A stretch of DNA of 64,000 nt from Flammeovirga sp. EKP202 (GCF_014534745.1 NZ_JACVVP010000004.1:62001-126000), one strand, 5' to 3'. Positions 33,127-41,975 are shown, counted from the first letter of the stretch. Translations and numbers: made by a program. The notes: generated by a model not told the origin, from the sequence alone.

Positions 33127-34053
33127 TTATTCACCTACATCAACATAACGATAGGTTTCATCGTCATAAACATCTTCTTCTTTTTGTTCCCCCATTTTTA
33201 GTTCAATGTGTGGGAATTTCTCTTTGATCTTTTGGCCGATTCCACTAGATAAATAATTACTACTGAGGTTTAAATAGCAAAGTTGTGGCATACATGGTGC
33301 ATTGAGTAAACCTTCAGCACTTTTATCTCCTAAAGTTCCCATTGATAAGTCCAATGAAAGAATTGTTTCTTGTAATGGAGTCACGGAAATCAACTGTACA
33401 ATGTCATCAGCATCTATGCAGTTTTGAAGTCCTAAATGGAATAATAACGGAAACTGACCTTCTTCCAATAATGGTAAAATATCAGCCTCCACTTCACCGT
33501 CATATCCATAATCATCTGTACCTAGCCATAGTTCAAGATGTTTCAATTTAGGAAGGGTAGCGTTTCCAATTTCTTGAAGCACGTTTTTGGATAACCCTCC
33601 AGATTGAATCACTAGTGTTTCTAGGTTTTGGTGTTCTATTTCACCCAACGCTAGTCCTTCACTTCCTTTAATTTGAAATACTTTGAGATTTGGGAAGTTC
33701 TTGAATATCGCATTAAGATTGGTTTGTTGGATCCATGAAATTTCACATTCATCATAGTCCATATCACCAATAAATAGGGCCTCAATATGTTGTAAGTGTT
33801 CTTTTTCTTGTACAAGCTTATTGATGATACTCTCACAGTCAGAATCATAAGCATCGGCCCAAATGCCAATACTTAATCCAACAACTTCTTTGAGATTAGG
33901 GTCTTTAAGAAAAGCATCGATCAATTCAATTAGTTTTTGGTCTTCATCGTCCATATATTCAAGTCCTAGACGATAAACGGAATTCTTCTCCGTGATTCCT
34001 TCTGCTGTTGTGAATTGATGTACTTTTTTATTATAGAAAAAATCTGTTGCCAT
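33127..34053 (-). CDS. STM4015 family leucine-rich-repeat protein
   Basis: The 308 residues contain about six irregular leucine-rich repeats from residue 60 to 280 (for example NLKVFQIKGSEGL, NLETLVIQSGGL, LKHLELWLGTDDYGYDG, LCYLNLSSNYLSS), with an acidic character overall and no signal peptide. The tail ends DETYRYVDVGE, and an aromatic-containing short C-terminal tail is typical of the family as I recall it. LRR proteins usually provide a protein-binding surface. As first gene of the operon it would be made in step with the enzymes and could be their scaffold or substrate. No catalytic motif is visible. Confidence 0.78.
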   Translation of the reverse strand: MATDFFYNKKVHQFTTAEGITEKNSVYRLGLEYMDDEDQKLIELIDAFLKDPNLKEVVGLSIGIWADAYDSDCESIINKLVQEKEHLQHIEALFIGDMDYDECEISWIQQTNLNAIFKNFPNLKVFQIKGSEGLALGEIEHQNLETLVIQSGGLSKNVLQEIGNATLPKLKHLELWLGTDDYGYDGEVEADILPLLEEGQFPLLFHLGLQNCIDADDIVQLISVTPLQETILSLDLSMGTLGDKSAEGLLNAPCMPQLCYLNLSSNYLSSGIGQKIKEKFPHIELKMGEQKEEDVYDDETYRYVDVGE

Positions 34054-34194
34054 ATTTGCTTTGCTTTTTGAGTTACTTCTAGTATTAATTTGATAACCTA
34101 AAATTAGAGATGAAGAACGTAAAGTTGATACGTTTAAGTTTTTTTATTGAAGTAGAGTCAATTTTACCTCTTTCTATTACAAAATAGTAATGCA

Positions 34195-34226
34195 TAAAAA
34201 AAGCACCTATTCCTTTGGTGCTTTCT
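34195..34226 (-). terminator. Terminator separating the small membrane protein gene from the STM4015-type operon
   Basis: AAGCACC (34201-34207) and GGTGCTT (34217-34223) form a 7-bp stem followed by a run of seven Ts on the minus strand. It shows that the operon downstream has its own promoter in the roughly 140 bases after it. Confidence 0.75.
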
Positions 34227-34245
34227 TCTGGTTGTGATTTTTGAC

Positions 34246-34458
34246 TTAATGTTTTAAGACCCTAGGTAATAGGTATACCCACAAAATAATGGCTGCTGGG
34301 ACAAAAAGTAATTGTGTTCTTTTTGAACTGACTTTCAAGGAGGGATCCAGTTTTTGACCTCCCCAGAAATAAAAATAAAATCCAAATATTAGCCCGCAAC
34401 TGAAATAGATCTTAAATAGAAGTAGGAATATAAGTACAGTTTGTTCTACAATGGTCAT
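34246..34458 (-). CDS. Small two-helix membrane protein, unknown function
   Basis: A 70-residue protein with two hydrophobic segments (about 8-31 and 49-67) joined by a polar loop with a charged KLDPSLKVSSKRTQ stretch. The clean hydrophobic pattern and the terminator right after its stop codon support it as a real gene. I do not recognise the family. Confidence 0.5.
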   Translation of the reverse strand: MTIVEQTVLIFLLLFKIYFSCGLIFGFYFYFWGGQKLDPSLKVSSKRTQLLFVPAAIILWVYLLPRVLKH

Positions 34459-34846
34459 AGTAAGTTGGGCAATAAGTTATAAATACTTTAAGTTACTTAA
34501 TGCATGTTTGACTCTATCTTAAGCAATGAAAATTCTATTGTGATATAATTAATTTTTGAGAGTGTAATCGTTTTTTTCTGGTTTTATAAAATTAACGGAG
34601 TCACGTTGTAGAAGAGCGATTCTCCACTTAGAGTGAGTTTTTATGCATGCTTTTATTGACTTTGGTGGTCAATCATTTTATAATATAAACTATTTTTATT
34701 CATAATTCAATATCAAAAACGAATTCTTAACCTTTGTCTTAATACATCAACATTTTATTAATAAAACTGTTTATCTTAGATATACTAGTATAATGTATAA
34801 GTAATACTGACTTTATACTTCAAAAAATTAACTTCTCAAGCTCACT
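34459..34846. other. Non-coding gap between divergent genes
   Basis: About 390 AT-rich bases with no open frame of note. A short inverted repeat (ATTGAC at 34655-34660 and GTCAAT at 34668-34673) is the only structure seen. Promoters of both flanking genes should be here, but no full TTG/TAnnTTTG pair could be assigned. Confidence 0.5.
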
Positions 34847-35620
34847 ATGATAAAAATTCAAAGGTTAAACATGGACAATTCATGGTACATTGAATTGGAC
34901 TCACTAAAACTACTTGTCGATCCTTGGCTAGAAGGTGCTGAAATAGATTATTTTTCGTGGTTTAATAAACAATGGCATCGAACACCACCATTAAAATATG
35001 AGGATATTCCTGACTATGATTTGGTATTGATTACTCAAAAGTATCCAGATCATTTTCATCATAAGACATTAATAAAATTGCAACCCAAAAATGTTATGGG
35101 TCCGGAAAGCATTAGAAAGAAGGTCAATAAAATACTACCGAATGCTGAATTTATAGCTTTTAATAAGAAGAAGAAACAACAACTTTTTGAAGGGGTAACG
35201 TTTCACTTCTTACCTACTAAAAGATGGTTTGACCCTATTTACGATGCCTTTTTGATTGATGATGGGAAAGAGAGTATCTGTTTGGCAACGCATGGATTTG
35301 ATATTGATTATAAATACATCAAAGAAATGGGAGATTTTAGTCCTGTGACATTATTGATGACTCCTTTCAATTTCTACCAACTGCCGGCTTTTTTAGGTGG
35401 AACTGTATCTCCAGGTTTAGAAGGAGTGAAACAATTGGCAGACGAATTTAATCCTATTTGTGTGGTGCCTACGCATGATGAAGATAAACATGCTAGAGGT
35501 CTCGTTTCAAAATTTGCGAAAATCATTAAATCAATGTCCAAGGAAGATTTAAGGAAATTACCTTGGTTAGAGGAAACATATCAACCATTAAATCACTATC
35601 ATCTTACAAAAATATCATGA
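34847..35620 (+). CDS. Metallo-beta-lactamase-fold protein with degenerate metal motif
   Basis: The 257 residues follow the UlaG-like metallo-beta-lactamase fold: an N-terminal beta sheet leading to LLVDPWLEG (22-30), then DLVLITQKYPDHFHHKTL (58-75) where typical members have THxHxDH, a later THGFDIDY stretch and a C-terminal VVPTHDED. The first two histidines are replaced (Q64 and Y66), while D68 and H69 remain. A similar change is known in a poorly studied UlaG-like branch found in plants and cyanobacteria, so this may be a subfamily trait rather than decay. The stop codon overlaps the start of the next gene by four bases (ATGA). Confidence 0.75.
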   Translation: MIKIQRLNMDNSWYIELDSLKLLVDPWLEGAEIDYFSWFNKQWHRTPPLKYEDIPDYDLVLITQKYPDHFHHKTLIKLQPKNVMGPESIRKKVNKILPNAEFIAFNKKKKQQLFEGVTFHFLPTKRWFDPIYDAFLIDDGKESICLATHGFDIDYKYIKEMGDFSPVTLLMTPFNFYQLPAFLGGTVSPGLEGVKQLADEFNPICVVPTHDEDKHARGLVSKFAKIIKSMSKEDLRKLPWLEETYQPLNHYHLTKIS

Positions 35621-36480
35621 ACAAAAAACAACAAGCTCTTTTTGAAATTACCATTATCTATTTGATTGTAGGTGCAGTAGGGTATTTCACTTTCCAATAT
35701 ACAGATGATGAATCTCTAACGTTACGGTTTCTAGTCGCTGACCTAGCAATGACTGTTGTAACGTTTGTATTCTCTGTTGTAAAGAAAAATAGTAGTGTTT
35801 ATGATGCTTATTGGAGTGTTATCCCCTTTTATTTCATTTTACAGTACTTCTATTTGTTCGATGGGTTGTCTTGGAGTTTACCGCAATGGATCTGTGCATT
35901 TGTCATTTCCTTTTGGTCTTGGAGGCTCACATTGAGTTGGGGAAGAGGGTGGCCCGGTTGGCATCATGAAGATTTCAGGTATTCAGATTTTAGAGTTCAG
36001 TTTAAATCCTTTTTTCAACCTATCAATTTTTTAGCGATACACTTGTATCCTACATGCATTGTTTTTTTGAGTATATGGGGTATAGAGTGGGTTTACACTG
36101 GAGCAGAGTTGAGTAATGTATGGTTGTTTGCATTGGGAGCATTAACTGCTTTTGTTGGAACTGTATTTGAATATTTGGCCGATAATGAATTGGATAAATT
36201 TCGTAAAAGGCCCAATAAACAAAAGAGTGATATTTTAAGAACTGGGATTTGGGCCAAGTCTAGAAACCCTAATTATCTCGGTGAGATGATGTTTTGGTTT
36301 GGAGTGGCGATGATGGGATTGGCTTATAGTGCACCATGGTATACCGCATTAGGCTCTGTTGGAATGTGGCTGATGTTTATGTTTGCTTCCATTCCTTTAA
36401 AAGATAAACAGATGATGAAGAACAGGCCAGAAGCTTTCCAGAAATACAAAGAAGAAGTTTCAAGGGTTTTACCTTTTTAA
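35617..36480 (+). CDS. DUF1295 membrane protein (steroid reductase/isoprenylcysteine methyltransferase-like)
   Basis: I use the ATG at 35617, which overlaps the upstream stop as ATGA, giving 287 residues. About seven membrane segments are present. The C-terminal signature GIWAKSRNPNYLGEMMFWFG, following DKFRKRPN, is the DUF1295 pattern shared with membrane-bound sterol reductases and isoprenylcysteine methyltransferases, which use NADPH or SAM on lipid substrates. Function in bacteria is not established. It is translationally coupled to the metallo-beta-lactamase-fold protein, suggesting a joint role. A bidirectional terminator follows. Confidence 0.8.
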   Translation: MNKKQQALFEITIIYLIVGAVGYFTFQYTDDESLTLRFLVADLAMTVVTFVFSVVKKNSSVYDAYWSVIPFYFILQYFYLFDGLSWSLPQWICAFVISFWSWRLTLSWGRGWPGWHHEDFRYSDFRVQFKSFFQPINFLAIHLYPTCIVFLSIWGIEWVYTGAELSNVWLFALGALTAFVGTVFEYLADNELDKFRKRPNKQKSDILRTGIWAKSRNPNYLGEMMFWFGVAMMGLAYSAPWYTALGSVGMWLMFMFASIPLKDKQMMKNRPEAFQKYKEEVSRVLPF

Positions 36481-36488
36481 ATAAAAAC

Positions 36489-36523
36489 AAAAATGGCGAT
36501 CTATGTTCTAGATCGCCATTTTT
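36489..36523. terminator. Bidirectional rho-independent terminator
   Basis: A perfect 15-bp stem (36489-36503 with 36509-36523) with a five-base loop has A-runs on the left and T-runs on the right, and lies between two converging genes. Confidence 0.92.
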
Positions 36524-36524
36524 A

Positions 36525-37580
36525 TTATCTAACTCTTATGGTTCTTCCGACTCTTAAGGTAGTCCGCTTAGACATACCATTGAGGCTACAGATTTTAGAG
36601 ATTGATGTTCCATATCTTCTACTGATTTTCCATAGCGAGTCACCACTTCTGATTCTATGATAAACGCTCTTTTTGGATTCAATCAGTAATTCATAATTTT
36701 TTGCTGTAAGGGTAAAATCAGCGGTAGGAATGATTTCATGGTTTGCAAAGTCAATCATGTCTTCAGGATTGAAAGCATAACCTTGATATCTGATTTCAAA
36801 GTGAAGGTGAGGACCTGTACTTCTACCAGTATTTCCTCCGAGACCAATCACTTCGCCTGCTTTTACTTCTTGTCCTGGTCTTACTAAATATCTACTTAAG
36901 TGACCATATAATGTTTCAAGACCATTCTTGTGACGTACCATCACATAGTAGCCGTAACCTCTTCTGTTGTATTTGGCGATTCTTACCACACCATCAAACA
37001 TAGATCGAAGTGTGTCACCAACTGCCAACTTCACATCAATTCCGTGGTGGAATCTCCATCTTCTAAATCCATATTTTGAAGTAACTTTTCTCTTTTCGTC
37101 CAATGGAAAAGCCCATGCTAGAGTATCACCCTCTTCATACAAATGAAGGTCTACGCTATCTTTTAAAACTTTTGAGGGAATGTTATAAGGGTTGACATTC
37201 CAATTGTCCCAACTGTTGTAGTAGTCAAACCCGGTAAGGTAAACAGCATCGACAAATTTACCTTCCTGTATTTCTACAAGATTTTGGCATTGTTCTGTTT
37301 CGTTGAGATTAATTCTTTTATAGCCTTCAGGAAATGAGGCTAATTCTTCTTGATGTTGACAGTCCTCTAGCCCATTTTCTAAAGTAAAAGATGGGGCCGT
37401 GATGTTAACATCAGAAACAATATTTTCTTGTACTAATTCAGTATTAGCTTTTTTTTCTTTCCCTTTAAATAACTTTTTAAAAAAACCTTGTCCGTATGAT
37501 GCATTTGACGAAAGTTGTATCACACTCAAGAATAAAACAGTATATATAAAAGTAGGCGTTGAAATACGATTCAAGTTCAT
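36525..37580 (-). CDS. M23 metallopeptidase with C-terminal LysM domain
   Basis: A signal peptide or membrane anchor (about 10-30) is followed by a variable region, an M23 domain (about 165-275) and a LysM peptidoglycan-binding domain (about 307-351, YHRIRSGDSLWKISRRYGTS). The zinc-site residues are complete: H178 and D182 in RFHHGIDV, H227 in LYGHL, and H258 and H260 in GPHLHFEIR. This should be an active peptidoglycan endopeptidase of the periplasm, acting in cell-wall growth or division. Only one LysM is present. The stop codon directly follows the shared terminator stem. Confidence 0.9.
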   Translation of the reverse strand: MNLNRISTPTFIYTVLFLSVIQLSSNASYGQGFFKKLFKGKEKKANTELVQENIVSDVNITAPSFTLENGLEDCQHQEELASFPEGYKRINLNETEQCQNLVEIQEGKFVDAVYLTGFDYYNSWDNWNVNPYNIPSKVLKDSVDLHLYEEGDTLAWAFPLDEKRKVTSKYGFRRWRFHHGIDVKLAVGDTLRSMFDGVVRIAKYNRRGYGYYVMVRHKNGLETLYGHLSRYLVRPGQEVKAGEVIGLGGNTGRSTGPHLHFEIRYQGYAFNPEDMIDFANHEIIPTADFTLTAKNYELLIESKKSVYHRIRSGDSLWKISRRYGTSISKICSLNGMSKRTTLRVGRTIRVR

Positions 37581-37773
37581 GATTTAAATTGTCACAGAAT
37601 GAACTAAAAAATAAGTTTTTTGTTCGTTTAATTTATCAAGCAGAAAGCTATAATTCATATAGACTTAATACTTAGGGTTACAAGAATACTAAAGTAATTG
37701 CTAAAAGGCAATTCGTGTTAAATAGTATTTGTCATGTAAACGTTAAATATCACTATACATTATGTGACATAAC

Positions 37774-37812
37774 AAAAAAAGGTGCGATAAAATTCAATTA
37801 TCACACCTTTTT
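37774..37812 (-). terminator. Rho-independent terminator after trxB
   Basis: GGTGCGATAA (37781-37790) pairs with TTATCACACC (37798-37807) with one mismatch, and a seven-T run follows on the minus strand. Confidence 0.78.
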
Positions 37813-37831
37813 CCATCTATTTTACTGAAGC

Positions 37832-38770
37832 TTAGTCCTCAAGCTCAACTAAATATCTTTCCGCCTCTAAAGCAGCCATACAGCCAGTACCAGCAGCAGT
37901 TACCGCTTGTCTGTATACAGTATCTTGAACGTCACCAGCAGCAAAAACACCTTTGATATTTGTTTGAGTACTGTCAGGCTTAGTGATCAAGTAACCTGCA
38001 TCATCCATGTCTAATTGACCTTTGAAGATATCAGTGTTAGGCTTGTGTCCAATAGCAACGAAGAATCCAGTTACATCAATTGTACTTTCCTCATTTGTTT
38101 TATTATTGAATACTCTTACACCTTCTACTGCATCTTTACCTAAAACTTCTTTAGTTTCAGTGTTCCAGTGGATAGTGATGTTCTCTTTCTTAATAACACG
38201 CTCTTGCATGATTTTAGAAGCTCTCATTTCATCACGACGTACCAATAAGTGAACATTTGCAGCAAGATTCGATAAGTAGTGTGCCTCTTCAGCAGCAGAG
38301 TCACCTGCTCCAACTACCACTACATCTTGACCTCTATAGAAGAAACCATCACAAACAGCACAAGCAGAAACACCCATTCCGTTTAAACGAGTTTCAGATT
38401 CTAATCCTAACCACTTCGCTGAAGCACCAGTAGAAATGATAATTGAATCTGCTTCGATTTCAGTCTCTTCGTTGACTGTAGCCACGTGAGGACCGTCTTC
38501 GTTAAATTGAACACCTGTTACAAATCCCGTACGGATATCTGTACCAAAACGCTCTGCTTGCTCTTGTAATTCCATCATCATTTGTGGTCCCATGATTCCT
38601 TTAGGGTAACCTGGGAAGTTCTCAACATCATTTGTGATTGTTAATTGACCACCAGGTTGAGGGCCTTGGTATAATACAGGAGATAAATTAGCTCTTGAAG
38701 CATAAATTGCTGCAGTATAACCTGCAGGTCCTGAACCAATGATGAGGGTTTTTACACGTTCTCTTGACAT
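37832..38770 (-). CDS. trxB: Thioredoxin-disulfide reductase
   Basis: This 312-residue flavoprotein shows the FAD motif IIGSGPAGYTAAIYASRA (10-27), the NADPH motif VVVGAGDSAAEEA (near 151-163), the redox pair C137-x-x-C140 in SACAVCDGFFYRG and the FAD-binding AAGDVQD (near 280). It passes electrons from NADPH to thioredoxin in the cytoplasm. No thioredoxin gene is adjacent. It is transcribed alone or with the upstream HtrA gene (80-base gap, no terminator seen between). Confidence 0.95.
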   Translation of the reverse strand: MSRERVKTLIIGSGPAGYTAAIYASRANLSPVLYQGPQPGGQLTITNDVENFPGYPKGIMGPQMMMELQEQAERFGTDIRTGFVTGVQFNEDGPHVATVNEETEIEADSIIISTGASAKWLGLESETRLNGMGVSACAVCDGFFYRGQDVVVVGAGDSAAEEAHYLSNLAANVHLLVRRDEMRASKIMQERVIKKENITIHWNTETKEVLGKDAVEGVRVFNNKTNEESTIDVTGFFVAIGHKPNTDIFKGQLDMDDAGYLITKPDSTQTNIKGVFAAGDVQDTVYRQAVTAAGTGCMAALEAERYLVELED

Positions 38771-38850
38771 CTTTTTATTTTTATTTTATATCAAATTCAA
38801 CTTTATAAATACTCTACTGTGTTTATTTGAAAACTATGTTGGAGTATTTA

Positions 38851-40326
38851 TTAAAAATAGTAACTATAATAACGATGAGAGCGATCTTTTTTCATGACTT
38901 CAATAATCACTCTACCTCTAATTCTCGAAAGAATTTTTGCGAAATCTTTTGGATCATCCAAAGGGTAACGGTTGATTGAAACTAGAATCATTCCTTTCTT
39001 CAATCCCATTTCGCTGATCAAACCATTTCTTTCCACTTCTTCTATGCGAATACCTGTTTCGAGATTTAGTTTTGATCTTTCAATTTTCGAAATCGCCGTA
39101 AATTTAGCACCGATTTCTTTAGCATCGTAAATCTTCTTCTCATTTACGTTAGTTGTTCCATCAATGTTTGTTAAAACAACATTTTTTTCTATTTTCTTTC
39201 CTTCACGTAATATTTCAATGGAAATTTTATCGCCAGGGACATAATAACTGAGTTGTTCATCATAAGCGGCTTCTGTTTCAATAGAGAAATTATCGATAGA
39301 CAAAATGACATCACCTACTTCCAACTTATTTTTTTCTGCGGCACCACCTTCAATTTTTGTGATGACCACACCGTTGATTTCTTTCATCTTGAGCTGCTCC
39401 GCAATTTTCTCGTTTACAGCCTTTATGCTTACTCCTAGGAAAGCCTTTTGAACTTCTCCGTATTTCTTCAAATCGTTGACCACTTTAGCAACAATATCCG
39501 AAGGTACTGCAAAGCCATAACCAGCGTAACTTCCTGTTTTTGATAAAATAGCGGTATTAATACCTACTAAATCCCCATGTAAATTGACCAATGCTCCACC
39601 AGAGTTACCAGGGTTAATTGCAGCATCTGTTTGTATGAAAGATTCGATAGGGAAGACATCATTCATGATCCCAATCTTACGACCTTTTGCACTTACAATT
39701 CCTGCTGTTACAGTACTTGTTAAGTTAAAAGGGTTACCAACGGCCAATACCCAATCACCTACTCTTACAGCTTTGGATGAAGCAATTTGAATGGCAGGGA
39801 GATCATTTTTATCTATTTTCAACAAGGCAATATCCGTTGATGGGTCAATACCAATCAACTTCGCCTCATAGGTTCTTTTATTATAATTGACTTCGATTTT
39901 ATCGGCACCTTTGACCACGTGATTGTTAGTGACGATGTATCCGTCTTTCGAAAAAATCACACCTGATCCAGAACCTACAGCTATACCTTGTGGATTTTTT
40001 TGCGTAGGTCTTCCGAAAAATAAGTCACTCCATGTTCTTCTGTTGCTATACCTGTCTTTTACATAAGTGACGATATAGACCACAGATTTTGTGCTGACAG
40101 CTGAAGCTTCTGCAAAGTCAGCAATATTTAATTCTCTTGAGTTCTCATCTGTAAAATCATCAGAAGAGATTGCTGTTAATGGTGTAGGTGCTGGTTGTTC
40201 TTGAAGTGTATTATTAGCAAATCGGAATTCTTGTTGTTCCGAAGAAGCAAAGTAATTTTGGTAGAGAAAAGCACCTCCAAAGCCACTTATTAGACTCACC
40301 AATACCGTAAGTAGGATTTGTTTCAT
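38851..40326 (-). CDS. degQ: HtrA/DegQ-type periplasmic serine protease with two PDZ domains
   Basis: I prefer the ATG at 40326 (491 residues); a TTG 42 bases further upstream would add 14 polar residues before the membrane segment. The membrane anchor or signal (about 3-25) is followed by a trypsin-like domain with the triad H136 (TNNHVV), D165 (STDIALLK) and S243 (NPGNSGGAL), then two PDZ domains (about 280-375 and 390-490). Such proteases degrade or refold damaged envelope proteins. The first PDZ is normal (GGAAEKNKLEVGDVILSI), the second shorter and more divergent. Confidence 0.92.
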   Translation of the reverse strand: MKQILLTVLVSLISGFGGAFLYQNYFASSEQQEFRFANNTLQEQPAPTPLTAISSDDFTDENSRELNIADFAEASAVSTKSVVYIVTYVKDRYSNRRTWSDLFFGRPTQKNPQGIAVGSGSGVIFSKDGYIVTNNHVVKGADKIEVNYNKRTYEAKLIGIDPSTDIALLKIDKNDLPAIQIASSKAVRVGDWVLAVGNPFNLTSTVTAGIVSAKGRKIGIMNDVFPIESFIQTDAAINPGNSGGALVNLHGDLVGINTAILSKTGSYAGYGFAVPSDIVAKVVNDLKKYGEVQKAFLGVSIKAVNEKIAEQLKMKEINGVVITKIEGGAAEKNKLEVGDVILSIDNFSIETEAAYDEQLSYYVPGDKISIEILREGKKIEKNVVLTNIDGTTNVNEKKIYDAKEIGAKFTAISKIERSKLNLETGIRIEEVERNGLISEMGLKKGMILVSINRYPLDDPKDFAKILSRIRGRVIIEVMKKDRSHRYYSYYF

Positions 40327-40403
40327 TTTGTTAGTGTTTACCTTTTCGTTTTCCGTATTACCTTTCAATTAAAATGCCTTTTCAACTTTTCTGACAATAT
40401 GAC

Positions 40404-41015
40404 TTAAGAATTGAGTAGATCAGATGATAAGATGACAGTTTCGAACTGTGTTTTTAATTGTTTTTCGTAAATCTCTTTATTGGATGTTTGAATGGATAAT
40501 TCTATGTTTTCAGATAGGTTTTTCTTGATGAAATCAATATGGTCAAGGTGAATTTCTTGTATTATTAATGAGTCAATTCCTGTTTGATGACCAATATTGA
40601 TGACTTGATTGAATTCTTCTTTTTCTAAAGCCGTATTTGGAATTCTCAGAGTATGCAATACCTCTTGTTGATGAGCAGTTTCAGAAAGTTGTAAACATTC
40701 AATTTTACACCATCCTGTATTGGTTCTTAAAGCTCCTACATTCAAAGTAGAAATTACTTCATGTGCTCCCATTTTGATCAATTCCTTCATTGCAAAAACT
40801 TTTATTTGTGTAAGGTCTTCACCATGAAGAGAACCTGCATTTGACTGAATGATCACTTCTTTATCCTGAAGCTCTCTCGCTACTTTTTTTACCCAATAAG
40901 GAGCTATTTTAACTCCTTTCAGAGGAAGTTGTTTTCCAAGTTGGATTACTTGGTCCACCTCTTCCTCTGAAACAAAAGGGTTGTTCAAATCAACTATGAT
41001 TTGTTCGTATTGCAT
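40404..41015 (-). CDS. DeoC-like barrel protein lacking catalytic lysines, coupled to pdxJ
   Basis: The central part of this 203-residue protein (GVKIAPYWVKKVARELQ, then VIIQSNAGSLHGEDLTQIKVFAMKELIKMGAHEVI) follows the deoxyribose-phosphate aldolase (DeoC) fold, including the phosphate-proximal turns and the K-x-x-E-x-x-x-x-x-x-G-A-x-E motif. The Schiff-base lysine region (normally IKTSTG) is replaced by SLIIQEIHLDH, and no equivalent lysine is clear. It may be a non-catalytic or repurposed barrel. The start overlaps the pdxJ stop by one base (TAATG), so it is translated together with pdxJ. The fold call is from motif reading and moderately sure. Confidence 0.55.
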   Translation of the reverse strand: MQYEQIIVDLNNPFVSEEEVDQVIQLGKQLPLKGVKIAPYWVKKVARELQDKEVIIQSNAGSLHGEDLTQIKVFAMKELIKMGAHEVISTLNVGALRTNTGWCKIECLQLSETAHQQEVLHTLRIPNTALEKEEFNQVINIGHQTGIDSLIIQEIHLDHIDFIKKNLSENIELSIQTSNKEIYEKQLKTQFETVILSSDLLNS

Positions 41016-41728
41016 TATTTCAACTGCTTTAAATAAAGTTGAATAGTATTTTCAAGACCATAATACAGTGCATCACAAACTAATGCATGACCGATTGAAA
41101 CTTCATCCAAACCTTTAATATTCTCATGGAAATAATTGAGGTTATCTAAATCCAAATCGTGCCCGGCGTTTAATCCCAATCCTAACTCCACTGCTTTTTC
41201 AGCTGCTTTGATATAAGGAGCAATAGCCTCTTCTTTATTTTCATGGAATTGAGCTGCATAAGGCTCCGTGTATAATTCTATTCTATCGGCACCACATGCT
41301 GCTGCACCTTCCACCATTTTTGGATCTGGATCTACAAAAATAGATACTCTAATTCCTTTCGCTTTAAGCTTAGCCGTTACTTCAGTAAGGAATTCTTTAT
41401 TTTTAATCGTATCCCAACCTGCATTGGATGTAATTGCATCATCAGCGTCAGGTACAAGCGTGGCTTGTTCTGGAACGACATCTAATACCAATTCCATAAA
41501 ACGAGGTTCAGGATTTCCTTCAATATTATATTCCGTTGTAACAACAGGTTTTAGATCATATGTATCTTTCCTAGTAATATGTCTCTCGTCTGGGCGAGGG
41601 TGAATAGTGATTCCTTCCGCACCAAAACGTTCCGCATCCTTTGCAACTTTTACCAAATTTGGATTGTCCCCACCTCTTGCATTCCTAATGGTCGCAATTT
41701 TATTCACATTGACGCTTAGTCGAGTCAT
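41015..41728 (-). CDS. pdxJ: Pyridoxine 5'-phosphate synthase
   Basis: The 237 residues match PdxJ throughout: [18 protein letters not shown] (3-20), [13 protein letters not shown] (39-51), LVPD (91-94), IELYTEPYA, and the C-terminal [16 protein letters not shown]. PdxJ condenses 3-amino-2-oxopropyl phosphate with deoxyxylulose phosphate to pyridoxine phosphate, in the cytoplasm. No pdxA gene is adjacent. The serC-like gene at 4-5 kb would serve the same pathway. It is coupled by one-base overlap to the DeoC-like gene. Confidence 0.95.
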   Translation of the reverse strand: MTRLSVNVNKIATIRNARGGDNPNLVKVAKDAERFGAEGITIHPRPDERHITRKDTYDLKPVVTTEYNIEGNPEPRFMELVLDVVPEQATLVPDADDAITSNAGWDTIKNKEFLTEVTAKLKAKGIRVSIFVDPDPKMVEGAAACGADRIELYTEPYAAQFHENKEEAIAPYIKAAEKAVELGLGLNAGHDLDLDNLNYFHENIKGLDEVSIGHALVCDALYYGLENTIQLYLKQLK

Positions 41729-41941
41729 AATTCTCTTTTCTAGTTAAATTTAAAGTTTCACAAAAATGCTTTATTCCATTTATAAAAGCATAACAAAAGG
41801 GAAAATTAATAGACTGTTAAGGAAAAATAGACCATAAATTATGTTCCTTTTGAAAGTTCTAACACTATTTACAGGCTTTATGTTCTAGAATTGAGCGGAT
41901 CTAATTGCATTTTAAAGGTATTTCAGAAGGTTTTTTGTAAC

Positions 41942-41975
41942 TTGATAGTAAACGTGCAAGAAGTTGTTATTTTTG
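41942..41975 (+). promoter_or_regulatory. Possible Bacteroidota-type promoter for the YqeY gene
   Basis: TTG (41942-41944), a 23-base spacer and TATTTTTG (41968-41975) fit the upper limit of the -33/-7 spacing. Transcription would start about 30 bases before the start codon. Confidence 0.45.

Noticed and set aside
28372-34053. Heme synthesis or anaerobic coproporphyrinogen oxidation as role of the operon
   Set aside because: The HemN-like protein lacks the fourth cysteine, and no other porphyrin gene is present. The partners point to another pathway.
40327-40368. Upstream TTG start for the HtrA gene
   Set aside because: It would put 14 polar residues before the signal or membrane segment, whereas the ATG at 40326 starts directly before it.
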